A stretch of DNA of 64,000 nt, taken from an uncultured Roseibium sp. Lineage in GTDB: Bacteria; Pseudomonadota; Alphaproteobacteria; Rhizobiales; Stappiaceae. Positions 18,402 to 28,395 of this stretch are shown here, piece by piece. The notes below the pieces were generated by a model, which saw nothing but the letters and a program-made list of their open reading frames with translations, searched no databases and was not told where the DNA came from. The stretch spans positions 1,670,692 to 1,734,691 of the forward strand of contig NZ_CANMFD010000001.1 in NCBI RefSeq assembly GCF_947496995.1, read 5' to 3'. How positions within the stretch are numbered: position 1 is the first letter of the stretch; every line of letters starts with the position of its first letter. The position numbers and the translations under genes are program-made.

Positions 18402-19442
18402 ATGGCGCTGCATCGGGACTTGAAGAACATTGTGGACTGGGCCTGGTTGAGACGGGCGGAACTGATGGAAAAGGCCCGGGCCACAGGTCGGCCGAAAGGA
18501 CAGACGCATATGTCGCCGGGCAACCGGGCGGTCAGGGAGATTTATGGCTACATCTGCGGCGCGACCGCCGGCAAGCGTGTCTCCGAAAGGACGATGACCA
18601 CCTTCTCCGGAACGCTCTACAGGAAACTGCACAACAAGCTTGACGGGCGTATCAGATACCTGTGCCAGACCAACGAAGTGAAAAAAATGAGGGATCTTGC
18701 AGATTTCCCGGAACCGAGGGACTGGGTCGCCGCATTCATCCATTTTCAGAAGCGTCCGATGCCCCCATGCACCGAACGTGTCTATGTGAATCTCAAGGAG
18801 CCGACGAGGGCGAATGCGTTCAGTGCGATCCTGAAGAAGGTCTGGCATCTGCCCGGCGTCACCAGCGCGAAAGTCGCAGCACCCGGTGCGGTCAAGAGCG
18901 ACACCGTCCTTGTCTACTGCAAAGACAGGGAAACACGCCAGGAAGTCATCAGGATCATCACCAAGTACAAGAAAAGAAACCTAAGATACTTCGGGTCGGA
19001 ACTTCCGAAACTGGTTGCGTCAGTCGGAACAGGCATCGGACATGGCGCCGAGCCGCCGGACATTCACCCGGAAAGGCCGAACAGCCAGAGGTTCGAAGCC
19101 GGTGAGACAGACGGTCAGAGCTTCGGAATGTACCGGGCAATCCTCATCTTCACCGCGCTGGAGCGCACACAGTTTCCCGAAGAGATGAGCCAGGATTTCA
19201 GCAGCAGGGCCGGTATCAACCTCAGCAGGTTTCAGAACGCCAATCCGAGACACGGGATGCATCTGGATATTGCCGGGGAACAGAGAAAACAGGTGAACGC
19301 CGTCCGCGAGATGGGCCAGAAGATGGAGTTTGAACAGCGGGTGGAGACAATCTTCCGGCTAGCGGGGCTGGACACGGAACACCCGGAAACTCAAGGCAAC
19401 CCCATCCTGAATGCTCCGCCGCCACCTCCGCCGGTAAATTAG
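18402..19442 (+). CDS. Unknown protein, possibly HopA1 effector-family-like
   Basis: A 346-residue cytoplasmic protein without signal peptide or membrane segment. The middle and C-terminal parts show YVNL (128-131), SAKVAAPG (156-163), SDTVLVYCKD (166-175), GIGHGAEPPD (211-220) and SFGMYRA (240-246). That order resembles my memory of the HopA1 type III effector family, whose relatives also act as lyases in class V lanthipeptide and thioamitide biosynthesis. The N-terminal 120 residues are basic and unfamiliar, and the tail is proline rich (APPPPPPVN). A GGAGAG site precedes the ATG. Lysine and arginine use AAG/AGG codons more than in neighbouring genes, a mild hint of transfer. Confidence 0.6.
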   Translation: MALHRDLKNIVDWAWLRRAELMEKARATGRPKGQTHMSPGNRAVREIYGYICGATAGKRVSERTMTTFSGTLYRKLHNKLDGRIRYLCQTNEVKKMRDLADFPEPRDWVAAFIHFQKRPMPPCTERVYVNLKEPTRANAFSAILKKVWHLPGVTSAKVAAPGAVKSDTVLVYCKDRETRQEVIRIITKYKKRNLRYFGSELPKLVASVGTGIGHGAEPPDIHPERPNSQRFEAGETDGQSFGMYRAILIFTALERTQFPEEMSQDFSSRAGINLSRFQNANPRHGMHLDIAGEQRKQVNAVREMGQKMEFEQRVETIFRLAGLDTEHPETQGNPILNAPPPPPPVN

Positions 19443-19552
19443 AGCCTGTCGCGTCCAATCGGAGACATGAGGCTCAGGAAGGCGCCCACAGCTGCATTTA
19501 CATGGTAAATGCGTTCGGGCGATTTCCCGAATTCAATTCAACGCGAATTTCT

Positions 19553-22183
19553 CTAGAACCGTGCCGAAAGCCTGGCGAATATGCCGTGATCGCGAGCGGT
19601 TGCGCCCAGTTCGCCGTTGTAGCTGAGGGAGCCCTTGACACTGTCGCTGAAGCCGAGGTTCAGGCCGGCTTCGACCAGAGCTGCGTCTCGGTCGAGCGGC
19701 GTTCCGGAGATTTCGAACGCATCGCCGCCGGAAAACTGCATCGTCGAGGCCGCATCAAGATCGCCGATGGCGTGACGCCAGCCGAGGCTGCCGAACAATG
19801 CGGCGTTGAACGCGCCGGTGGCGGCGATCTGTGTTTCCGCCCGAACGCCAAGCGTGGTGGTACCCAGGGTCTGCGAGGTCGAGGCAACGGTGAGTGCCGC
19901 CGCACCGCCGGTCTCGGTGAAGCCATCGCTTTGCTGATAGATGAGGGCAGCTCCCGCGAAGGGTTCGATACGGGCGGACCCGGTCTCGAACATATAGCCT
20001 GCTTCACCGAAGACATGCGCCGTGGAGGCGGCATAGTCGGCCCGCAGGGTATTTGTCAGCGTGCCCGCGCTGACATTGCGCGTGGTGGAGACATCGTGCC
20101 AGGCGTAACCGGCGCCCAGGTGCAGAGCAATCGCGCCGAACTGACGGCCGGCATAGGCCCCGAGTTGATAGCTGTCGGCATCTCCAGACGAGGCGCGGGC
20201 ATCGGCGTCGAAGCTGCTCTTGCCATAACCGGCCAGCATACCGGCGCGCCAGCCGTTGAAGATGTCCGCATCGAGACCGAGAAAGAAGCCGCCGCTGGTG
20301 TGATCCACTTGCGCCGCATTGCTGTCGCCGCTGGTTTCCCCCCAACTGCCATAGGCCTTGCCCCAGGCGGTGACGCCCAGGGAGCTGTCCGGCGCCTCGC
20401 CGGGTCCATTGAAGGCGATCATCGGCAGATCGCCGGCCGCCAGGCCGTCGAAGGCGCCGCGGATGCGTTCGCCGACGGCATCGCGGCCGAAGCGGCTCTG
20501 CTGGACCAGAAGCGTGTTGGCGGAGGCATGCACCTCGCCCGAAAGACTGTCGAAAGCCTCTCTTGCGTCCGCCCCGCTGAGCACGACGACTGCGTCGTAG
20601 ACGGTATTTCCCGACCCCAGGCTTTGTACACCATTGGCCGTTGCGCGCTGGTTTCCCGTATTGGCCGTGGACGCCAGGCCGGAACTGTTGCGTGTCAGCG
20701 TCAGGGTGACCGCGTTGGCGCCATAGCCGAGCGTGGCGTCCAGATAGGCAAAGTTGTCGCTCACGGAGCCGAAGGTACCGGTGACACCGCTACCTGCGGT
20801 CAGGATCGTGTAGGTGGTCGAGGTGTTATAGGTGGAACCGTTGTCTGTGCCGTTTTCAGCCTCGACGGTGACCTTGGCACCGCTGTCGATGGTGACCGTG
20901 CCGGTGGCGGCCAGCTTGTCGGAGTTACCGTCCTTGTCGACCTCGACCGCGTAGGTGGAGCCGGAAACGAAGTTGACATTTCCCGCCACATTGAGTGTGC
21001 CGATGGAATTGCCGGGCGCGACGGTGGCCCCGGACGACAGCGAGAAACTGCTCACCGTTCCGGTGCCGCCGATGGTTCCGCCGCTTGCGACCGTGATCGC
21101 CGTGGTGAAGGTGCTGTTGAAGGCGAGGGTGCCGCCGTTGATGGTGGTGGTCCCCGTGAAGCCTGACAGGTCTCCGCTGAGCTTTGTCACACCGGCTTCA
21201 CTGACAAGGGTGCCGCTGCCTGTGATGTCGGCATCGAAGGCGTAATCGGTTTCGGTGTGATTGAACACGATCTTGCCGGTGCCGCTGCCAAAGGCCACGG
21301 TGTCGGAGTTGAGCGTTCCGGCCGCAGCCGCCGCGCTGCCTGCCGCCGCGCCGATGTTCAGCGTGCCTGTGGACCCGCCGTTCTTTGCGATGCTCAGTGT
21401 GCCGCTGCCCGCGTTAAGGGTCATTTTGCCCCCGTCGGCGAGTGTCAGACTTCCCGAGCCGTCATTGCCCAGGATGGACCCGTTGGCCGCCTCGATGAGA
21501 GAGCCTTGACCCGTGACGGTCGCGGTGCCGGTCGAGCCCGTGAGCCACCCGATATCGATGTCGTCGCCGCTGAACTTGCCGCCGTCGGAAACCATCAGCG
21601 TGCCCGTGCCTTGATTGCCGACATTGACACCTGTGGTGGTGACCCATTGCGACCCCGATCCGGTCACTGTTACCGTTCCCTCGGAACCGGCCTGGTTGCC
21701 AATCTGCCCGAGGACGGTCGTGACCTTGCCGCCGTTGGTAATGGTCAGTGTCCCTGTGCCCAGTTCGCCAACGCCGAGGTCGACGCTGTTGAGCCATTGA
21801 GACCCGGCCCCGTCCACCGTGATCGTCCCCTCGGAACCGACCTGTTTGCCGAGAGACCCACCAGCGCTCGTGACCTCGCCGCCGGCCGAAACGGCCACCG
21901 ACCCTGTGCCGCTGTCGCCAATGGTGATCGCGCCGCCATTTGCCCACGGATGGCCCAGTGTGCCCGGGGCCCCGGCGCCGCTGCCGATCACCGTGTAGCT
22001 GGCGCCGTCAACAGTATCGATAGAGGCCAGGGCAGGCGACATCGGGGTCAGCAACAGAACGAGACTGCCGGTCATGGCCGTTGCCAGCAGCAGAGTTGCG
22101 CGGCGCTGTCGGGACGCGCAGGGAACACATGCAGCGGAGAGACTTTTGGCATTCCGCGGAAAACAGATCGGTGAGAAGGGCAT
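19553..22183 (-). CDS. Type V autotransporter with repetitive passenger and beta-barrel
   Basis: An 876-residue outer-membrane autotransporter. A long signal region (about 54 residues, ending SPALAS) precedes a glycine/serine/threonine-rich passenger. In its first part a unit of roughly 48 residues recurs ([43 protein letters not shown]). The passenger-associated-repeat region ([27 protein letters not shown]) follows. The C-terminal third is the autotransporter barrel domain ([30 protein letters not shown]) ending in the expected aromatic residue, ARLSARF. Role is probably adhesion or surface display; no protease catalytic triad was seen. It converges on the gene before it and has its own promoter region upstream. 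Confidence 0.9.
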   Translation of the reverse strand: MPFSPICFPRNAKSLSAACVPCASRQRRATLLLATAMTGSLVLLLTPMSPALASIDTVDGASYTVIGSGAGAPGTLGHPWANGGAITIGDSGTGSVAVSAGGEVTSAGGSLGKQVGSEGTITVDGAGSQWLNSVDLGVGELGTGTLTITNGGKVTTVLGQIGNQAGSEGTVTVTGSGSQWVTTTGVNVGNQGTGTLMVSDGGKFSGDDIDIGWLTGSTGTATVTGQGSLIEAANGSILGNDGSGSLTLADGGKMTLNAGSGTLSIAKNGGSTGTLNIGAAAGSAAAAAGTLNSDTVAFGSGTGKIVFNHTETDYAFDADITGSGTLVSEAGVTKLSGDLSGFTGTTTINGGTLAFNSTFTTAITVASGGTIGGTGTVSSFSLSSGATVAPGNSIGTLNVAGNVNFVSGSTYAVEVDKDGNSDKLAATGTVTIDSGAKVTVEAENGTDNGSTYNTSTTYTILTAGSGVTGTFGSVSDNFAYLDATLGYGANAVTLTLTRNSSGLASTANTGNQRATANGVQSLGSGNTVYDAVVVLSGADAREAFDSLSGEVHASANTLLVQQSRFGRDAVGERIRGAFDGLAAGDLPMIAFNGPGEAPDSSLGVTAWGKAYGSWGETSGDSNAAQVDHTSGGFFLGLDADIFNGWRAGMLAGYGKSSFDADARASSGDADSYQLGAYAGRQFGAIALHLGAGYAWHDVSTTRNVSAGTLTNTLRADYAASTAHVFGEAGYMFETGSARIEPFAGAALIYQQSDGFTETGGAAALTVASTSQTLGTTTLGVRAETQIAATGAFNAALFGSLGWRHAIGDLDAASTMQFSGGDAFEISGTPLDRDAALVEAGLNLGFSDSVKGSLSYNGELGATARDHGIFARLSARF

Positions 22184-22493
22184 CGGTTCCTGCCTGCGTT
22201 CGATAGTCGGCGGCTAAGCCGATTGGCTCCAGTATGAGCGCGTGACGCCGGGGCACTCCCTGAAGACACAAACTCTTGATAAAACAGGTAGAAACAAAAA
22301 CCTTCCAGTCCACAACCGCGAAGCCGCGGAGATGATGGGGTTCTTGTCGCTTTTTACAATTGATTCACATGTATTTGGAAACGGACGCCTCGAGCAAACC
22401 GGCTGGAATACCGAATAAACGGGCAACTGACGGTGAGACGCCGAACCTGACGATTCGGAATCGTCCTGAAAGCCGGGGGCAGGGGGCGCCGGG
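22184..22493. other. Intergenic region between autotransporter start and histidine kinase end
   Basis: 310 bases containing the upstream region of the leftward autotransporter. It is AT-richer around 22265-22380. I see no convincing palindrome, promoter consensus or RNA gene in it. Confidence 0.5.
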
Positions 22494-24848
22494 TCAGGCC
22501 GCGTCCGGGTCCGCCAGCGGCAGCGTGAAGCTGACCGTCGTGCCTTTTCGGACTTCCGACTGGATTGTCAGGGTGCCGCCGTGCAGTTCCACCAGAGACC
22601 GGGCGATTGCAAGACCGAGGCCGGAGCCCTGGTGGGTCTTGGTGAACTGGTTTTCCACCTGAACGAAGGGCTGGGCGAGACGTTCAATGTCCCGTTCGCA
22701 GATGCCGATGCCGGTATCGCTCACTTCGAAGCGCAGCTTGTCGCCGCGCGGACGCGCCCTGAGGGTGACCGTGCCGTCGTCGGGGGTGAATTTCACCGCG
22801 TTGGCGAGCAGGTTCAGCAGGATCTGCTTCAATGCCCGCTTGTCCGCCTGGACGGAGATATCCGCAGGCAGATCGGTGTTCACGGTGATGTTCTTTTCCG
22901 TCGCGGCTCCCGTGACGATCCGGCTGGCGTCTTCCGCGGCGGCGGAAGCATTGACCGCTTCCGTTTCGATGGTCATCCGTCCGGCTTCGATCTTGGACAT
23001 GTCGAGAATGTCGTTGATCACGTTGAGCAGGTAAGTTCCCGAGGAATAGATGTCCTTGCAGTAGTCGTTGTAACGATCGGTGCCGATCGGCCCGAACATT
23101 TCCTGGGTCATGATGTCCGAGAAACCGATGATCGCATTGAGCGGGGTTCTGAGCTCATGCGAAATATTGGCCAGGAACTCCGATTTCGCCTTGTTGGCCG
23201 CTTCCGCCCGTGTCTTTTCTTCCTGGTACTTGTCCGCCAGGTCAACGAGTTGACGGGCCTGGACTTCCAGCGTCTGCCGGGATTTCTGCAGGTCGGTGAC
23301 AGTGGCCTTCAACCGGCGTTCGGAGTCCAGCAGCTTCTCTTCGTGTTTCTTCAGCGCGGTGATGTCGGTGCCGACCGAAACGAAACCGCCGTCCTTGGTG
23401 CGGCGTTCGGAAATCTGCAGCCAGCGGCCGTCTTCCAACTGCGCCTCATAGGAGCCGTCCGGCGCGCCGCCGCGCTGGGTGACAGTGACCGGCTGCGGCG
23501 CGACTTCCGCGTTCGAGGCGGCGGCCATCACGTCCTTGTAGGGGGTGCCCGACTTGATCACCGAACTCGGCAGGCTATGCAGCGACTGGTAATTGGAATT
23601 GCAGATCACCAGCTCGTTTTTGTGGTTCCACAGAACGAATGCTTCGGAAATTGTTTCGATCGCATCGCGCAGGCGCAGGTCCGCCATCCGGCTTTGCTCG
23701 GCCAGCCGATGCTGCTCGGTGATATCGATGCAGATGCCGATCAGATGCGGCTCGGCCCGGCCCGTCTCGGACTGAATCTCTCCCCGGGCACGCAGCCAGA
23801 TCCAGCTGCCGTCGGCGTGGCGCATCCGGAAAGTCTCGTCGACAAGCGTTTCGCCGCTTTCCAAGAGATGTTCGGCAAGGCCGAGCAGGTCGATGTCGTC
23901 CGGATGGGTGATGTCGGCAACGTCGGCAAAGCTCAGGATGTCGTCCTTCGGCTCCCGGCCGAGAAGCTCATAGAGCGAAGAGGACCAGAACATCCGTCCT
24001 CTGGACAGGTCCCAGTCAAACAGTCCGCAGCGTCCATGGGTGAGGGCGGTGTCGATCCGTGCCCTCGTGGCGGCATACATCTCATCTGCGGCCTCGGCGC
24101 GCGTCGCCTGGCTGAAAAAGCCGTAGATCATCGCGAGAAGAACCAGGGAGGTGCCGACGAAAAGCGTGACATTCGTCGACAGCTCGTCGCGCCATTCGAC
24201 GAAGATCTGGCTTTCCGGCTGCAGGACGGCAATCATGCCCAGACGGCCGTCAAGGTAATGTACGGTGGCAAGCACCTGTTCGTCTCCATCGCCGCCGCCG
24301 ATGTCCGCAGGAACGGACAGGACGCCCGCGCGTGCGCCGAAGACGGTCAGGGGCTGGGACGGGCTGAGAATATCGGTGACCGGACGATTTTCCAGAGCCG
24401 GCTGCGGCGGTGCTGAGGCGACGATCTTGCCCGTCTCATCCGTGACCAGGAAAATCCGGCCCTTGCTGGTTGCGCCGGCCGGAAGGCTGTTGGCGAGATT
24501 GCGTTTCAGGATTGTCCTGTAACCGGCTTCCGGCAGCGCGGCTTCTGCATCGCCAAGGCTGTTGGCGACGACGGTCGCCATCAGGCTGAGCGTACTCTGG
24601 GCGGTTTGCCGGGTTTCCGAGAAGCTGTTGATCAGCTCGCCGGTACGGAACATTGCAAGGATGACAATGAAGAGGATCGCCAGACCGGGAATGGCGCGGC
24701 GCATGAAGCCGTCCGTGCGCGAAAGGCTTTCCAGAAGGGAAGCGAACAGAGACTGCAAGGGCAAGCCTGCCCGGCTTGCGCTCGTCTTGCTATCCGACTC
24801 CTTCTCGCCGCGCCGCGAAATCGCGTCGCCAGCTATTGCTCGCGCCAT
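22494..24848 (-). CDS. Membrane PAS sensor histidine kinase (PleC/DivJ-type)
   Basis: A 784-residue hybrid-less kinase. Transmembrane helices lie at about 52-69 and 227-246 around a periplasmic sensor. A PAS domain follows (about 265-390; LFDWDLSRGRMFWSSSLYELLG), then a second PAS (about 395-510; FVLWNHKNELVICNSNYQ), a short coiled coil, the phospho-acceptor domain (FLANISHELRTPLNAIIGF) and an ATPase domain ending GSGLGLAIARSLVELHGG. The histidine domain with MFGPIGTDRYNDYCKDI and LLNVINDILDMSKIEAGRM is of the PleC/DivJ kind that acts on the cell-cycle regulator DivK in alphaproteobacteria. No response regulator is adjacent. The DivK link is inferred from family only. Confidence 0.88.
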   Translation of the reverse strand: MARAIAGDAISRRGEKESDSKTSASRAGLPLQSLFASLLESLSRTDGFMRRAIPGLAILFIVILAMFRTGELINSFSETRQTAQSTLSLMATVVANSLGDAEAALPEAGYRTILKRNLANSLPAGATSKGRIFLVTDETGKIVASAPPQPALENRPVTDILSPSQPLTVFGARAGVLSVPADIGGGDGDEQVLATVHYLDGRLGMIAVLQPESQIFVEWRDELSTNVTLFVGTSLVLLAMIYGFFSQATRAEAADEMYAATRARIDTALTHGRCGLFDWDLSRGRMFWSSSLYELLGREPKDDILSFADVADITHPDDIDLLGLAEHLLESGETLVDETFRMRHADGSWIWLRARGEIQSETGRAEPHLIGICIDITEQHRLAEQSRMADLRLRDAIETISEAFVLWNHKNELVICNSNYQSLHSLPSSVIKSGTPYKDVMAAASNAEVAPQPVTVTQRGGAPDGSYEAQLEDGRWLQISERRTKDGGFVSVGTDITALKKHEEKLLDSERRLKATVTDLQKSRQTLEVQARQLVDLADKYQEEKTRAEAANKAKSEFLANISHELRTPLNAIIGFSDIMTQEMFGPIGTDRYNDYCKDIYSSGTYLLNVINDILDMSKIEAGRMTIETEAVNASAAAEDASRIVTGAATEKNITVNTDLPADISVQADKRALKQILLNLLANAVKFTPDDGTVTLRARPRGDKLRFEVSDTGIGICERDIERLAQPFVQVENQFTKTHQGSGLGLAIARSLVELHGGTLTIQSEVRKGTTVSFTLPLADPDAA

Positions 24849-25005
24849 AGGAAGTGTGCCTCAAAATCCGCCGCCTCGGAGATCGCCCCGAATCACTTCC
24901 ATTTGAATCAAAAGGTCTGTTTTTGTCCAGCCCCGGCCAAGAAGAAAATGGTTAACGCGTGCCCGTCTTTGCTGGTCTCGCGTTAACTTCTCACAGTATT
25001 GCCCA

Positions 25006-27654
25006 CTATTGCAGTGTTCTGTCGACGATATCGCGGCTGTCTCTTGACAGATCTTCGCATGAAGAAACCCTCAGGAGGGCAGATTCAGCAAGGGCAGATC
25101 GTTGTGGGTCAAGCGCGCGCCAGGAGCGGAAACTGGTGAGGAGGCGCGAGGCGACTTGCGGATTACGCTTGTCGATCTCCAGAACCGATTCGGCAATCAG
25201 CTCAAATCCGGTTCCGTCGGCACGGGCGAACTGGGTAGGATTCCCGGTGGCGAAGGACTGCAGCAAGGCCCGCACACGGTTCGGATTGCCTGCATCGTAA
25301 AGCGGCTGTTTCATCAGGGCGCGGACTTTCGCCGGCGTCTCGTCTCCAGGCGCTGTCGCCTGAACCATGAACCATTTGTCCATGGCGAGCGAATTTGTCT
25401 CGTGCCGCGCCTTGTAGAGCTCGATGGCCTCCGCTTCACGGGGCATGTGGTCATGGACCATAAGGGTCAGCGCCGCCAGCCGGTCCGTCATGTTGTCGGC
25501 TTTGGTGAACAGCTCCCAGACCAGCCCGGCGGCATCGGGGGCTCCGGTGGCCGCGTAGTAGTAGAGCGCCCGGTTGGACAGGGCGCGTTTCCCGGCTGCG
25601 GCGGCATCCGGGGAATAGGCGGCATCGCCGGACAGTCCGGTGACCAGGCCGAGAAGAATATCGCCATGCTGGCGGGCAACGGCCTGGCGGAGCAGCTTGC
25701 GGGCCGCATGGACAGCATCCGGGTCGACATCCTTGCCGATCTCCTGAGCAATGTCGGCTTCGCTCGGCAGGGTGAGGGCCTGGGCCTTCAGCGCGGCGTC
25801 CAGGGACATGTCGCTCAGCACCGACCCGAAGACCCGTATGACATCCTCGGAAGGCACGGCGGCTTTGTCGTCCCGGATCAGACCTGCCAGCCGGACGAGG
25901 TCCTGCATTGCAAGGGTCTGCACCGCCTGCCAGCGGTTGAAGGGATCGCTGTCCTGAGCGGCCTGGAACTGAAGCTCGTCCGACTGGAGTTCCTGGTGGA
26001 GGCGGACAGGCGCGGAGAAGTCGCGCAGCAGCGACAGGACCGGCGCGGAAGAAATATTGCGGAACGTTATCTCCTGCCGGGCTTTCTCAAGCACAATGAC
26101 GTCACCGGCAATCCGGGCGCCCTTGGGCGCACTTGTAATGTCGATGTCCTCGCCATTGGGGCCGATCAGACCGAAGCGAAGCGGTATGACGGCGGGTTTG
26201 CTCGATTTCTGTCCCGGCACGGGCGGGATTTCCTGGGCGAGGGAAACGGAAAAGGTCTGGTGGCTGGAATCGTAGCGTGTCTTGACCGTCACCACCGGCG
26301 TGCCGGCTTGATCGTACCACAGGGCGAATTGACCGAGATCGGTGCCGGCTGCTTCCTCGAAACACGCCAGAAACGCCTCGATGGTCGTTGCCTCGCCGTC
26401 ATGGCGCTCAAAGTAGAGGTCGAGGCCCGCACGGAATGTCTCACTGCCCAACAGGGTCTTGAGCATGCGCACGACTTCGGCGCCCTTTTCGTAAACCGTG
26501 GCCGTGTAGAAGTTGTTGATCTCGTGATAGAGGCGCGGACGCACGGGGTGGGCAAGCGGTCCGGCGTCTTCCGGGAACTGGTGGGATTTCAGCAGGCTCA
26601 CATCGGCGATACGCTTGACCGGACGCGAGCGCATGTCGGCGGAGAATTCCTGGTCGCGGAAGACGGTCAGGCCTTCCTTGAGGCAGAGCTGGAACCAGTC
26701 TCGGCAGGTGATGCGGTTGCCGGTCCAGTTATGGAAATACTCGTGCGCGATCACCGCCTCGATATTGGCGTAGTCCTGATCGGTCGCGGTTTCCGGGGCT
26801 GCCAGAACGTATTTGTCGTTGAAGATGTTGAGACCCTTGTTCTCCATCGCGCCCATGTTGAAATCCGACACCGCGACGATGTTGAACACATCCAGATCGT
26901 ATTCGCGGCCAAAGACTTCCTCGTCCCAGCGCATCGAGCGCTTGAGCGAATCCATCGCCCAGGCGCACAGGGTTTCCTTGCCGTGCTCCACGTAGATGTT
27001 GAGCGCGACATCCTTCCCCGAAGACGTGGTGAACCTGTCGGGAACTTCGGCGAGGTCTCCGGCGACAAGGGCAAACAGATAGGCGGGCTTGGGATGCGGG
27101 TCGTGCCAGACGGCGTAGTGGCGGTCGGTACCTTCAACGGCACCCTCTTCAACGAGATTGCCGTTGCCGAGCAGCACCGGACAATCCGCCTTCGGTGCCT
27201 CGATGCGGGTCGTATAGACCGCCAGAACATCGGGCCGGTCGAGGAAATAGGTGATGCGGCGGAAGCCTTCCGCCTCGCACTGGGTGCAATAGGTTCCCGA
27301 GGACCGGAAGAGCCCCATCAACTTGGTATTGGCGTCCGGATTGACTTCGGTCTCGATGGTCAGCTCGAAAGGCGCGGCCGGCGGGCTCTTGATTTCAAGT
27401 CGGTCCGGCGCTGCCACATAAGCGGATCCCGGCAGGTCTTCGCCGTTCTGTTTCAGGCCGGCAAGTGCCAACTCGTCGCCATCGAGAACCAGCGGCGCAC
27501 CTTCTTTGGTGCCCTCTGCCCGGGCAACCGACAGCGTGGCTGTGATTTTCGTTGCCGCCGGGTCGAGAAGAACGTCCAGATGAACCTTGTCGATGCGATA
27601 GGCGGGCGGTTGATAGTCTTCCAGCCGGATGGCCGGCGCCGTTTCGGAACGCAT
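25006..27654 (-). CDS. pepN: Aminopeptidase N (M1 family metallopeptidase)
   Basis: Cytoplasmic zinc aminopeptidase of 882 residues, the usual length of bacterial PepN. It has the substrate-binding GAMEN motif at 268-272 and the zinc site HEYFH at 304-308 with the third ligand E327 (KEGLT), within HEYFHNWTGNRI. The C-terminal domain is of the DUF3458 kind with long helical repeats. An AGGAG site precedes the ATG. It removes N-terminal residues from peptides in protein turnover. It is monocistronic and divergent from the following methyltransferase. Confidence 0.96.
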   Translation of the reverse strand: MRSETAPAIRLEDYQPPAYRIDKVHLDVLLDPAATKITATLSVARAEGTKEGAPLVLDGDELALAGLKQNGEDLPGSAYVAAPDRLEIKSPPAAPFELTIETEVNPDANTKLMGLFRSSGTYCTQCEAEGFRRITYFLDRPDVLAVYTTRIEAPKADCPVLLGNGNLVEEGAVEGTDRHYAVWHDPHPKPAYLFALVAGDLAEVPDRFTTSSGKDVALNIYVEHGKETLCAWAMDSLKRSMRWDEEVFGREYDLDVFNIVAVSDFNMGAMENKGLNIFNDKYVLAAPETATDQDYANIEAVIAHEYFHNWTGNRITCRDWFQLCLKEGLTVFRDQEFSADMRSRPVKRIADVSLLKSHQFPEDAGPLAHPVRPRLYHEINNFYTATVYEKGAEVVRMLKTLLGSETFRAGLDLYFERHDGEATTIEAFLACFEEAAGTDLGQFALWYDQAGTPVVTVKTRYDSSHQTFSVSLAQEIPPVPGQKSSKPAVIPLRFGLIGPNGEDIDITSAPKGARIAGDVIVLEKARQEITFRNISSAPVLSLLRDFSAPVRLHQELQSDELQFQAAQDSDPFNRWQAVQTLAMQDLVRLAGLIRDDKAAVPSEDVIRVFGSVLSDMSLDAALKAQALTLPSEADIAQEIGKDVDPDAVHAARKLLRQAVARQHGDILLGLVTGLSGDAAYSPDAAAAGKRALSNRALYYYAATGAPDAAGLVWELFTKADNMTDRLAALTLMVHDHMPREAEAIELYKARHETNSLAMDKWFMVQATAPGDETPAKVRALMKQPLYDAGNPNRVRALLQSFATGNPTQFARADGTGFELIAESVLEIDKRNPQVASRLLTSFRSWRALDPQRSALAESALLRVSSCEDLSRDSRDIVDRTLQ

Positions 27655-27880
27655 CGAGGTCTCCTGAAGCAGATCAGCTGAACAAATCGCGGCGGGAAAA
27701 AAGGAAACCCGCCTTTCGCTTAGCCGTTAGCATGATCGGGGTTCATGGCAAAGACCTGTTTCCCTTGCCAGGCCAACGGGTCGGCCGGGAGACCGTAACA
27801 GTGAATTGTCGGAGACGGCTTTGACCTGACGCAAGGCATTGTCTATGTGAGGAGCGTTGTCAGTAACAGGAAGTTTTTTA

Positions 27881-28378
27881 ATGAGCCGTCTGGACAGTTT
27901 TATCCGCCGTATGACCTCGCAGAAAATCCTGCTGGAGCATCTGGTCGACAAGGTCAACGAAGTCGAGGGACCTGTCCTTGAGCTGGGCCTCGGCAACGGC
28001 CGCACCTATGATCACCTGCGGGAAATCTATCCCGGCAAGGAAATCTTCGTGTTCGATCTGGCCATGAACTGCCACCCGAGCTGCGCACCCGATGCCGAAC
28101 ACATGATCCTGGGCGACATTCGCGACACGCTGGCCTTTTGCGGTCCCCGCGTCGGAGCCAGGGCATCCTTTGCTCATATCGATATCGGTTCCGCAGACCC
28201 CACCAACGATCTTGCCATCGTCAACTGGCTTGAACCGCTGCTCGACGAGCGCATGGCTGTCGGCGGTTACGTGCTGACCGCGCTCGAACTTCATCTGTCG
28301 AATTTCGAAACCCTTGAGAAGCCGGAAGGCATTCACCCGGGCCGCTACCACATCTACCGCAAGGTCGCGGAAGCTTGA
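27881..28378 (+). CDS. Class I SAM-dependent methyltransferase-like protein
   Basis: A 165-residue protein with a Rossmann-like core. Motif I is VLELGLGNGRTYDHL, the acidic residue after strand 2 is in IFVFDLAMN, and AHIDIGSADPTND follows later. Length is short for a full methyltransferase, and substrate is unknown. The ATG at 27881 was chosen over an in-frame GTG/ATG upstream because AACAGGAAG precedes it. The stop overlaps the start region of the CaiB-type gene, so the two are probably co-transcribed. Confidence 0.75.
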   Translation: MSRLDSFIRRMTSQKILLEHLVDKVNEVEGPVLELGLGNGRTYDHLREIYPGKEIFVFDLAMNCHPSCAPDAEHMILGDIRDTLAFCGPRVGARASFAHIDIGSADPTNDLAIVNWLEPLLDERMAVGGYVLTALELHLSNFETLEKPEGIHPGRYHIYRKVAEA

Positions 28379-28395
28379 AATTCGAGGATTCGCGC

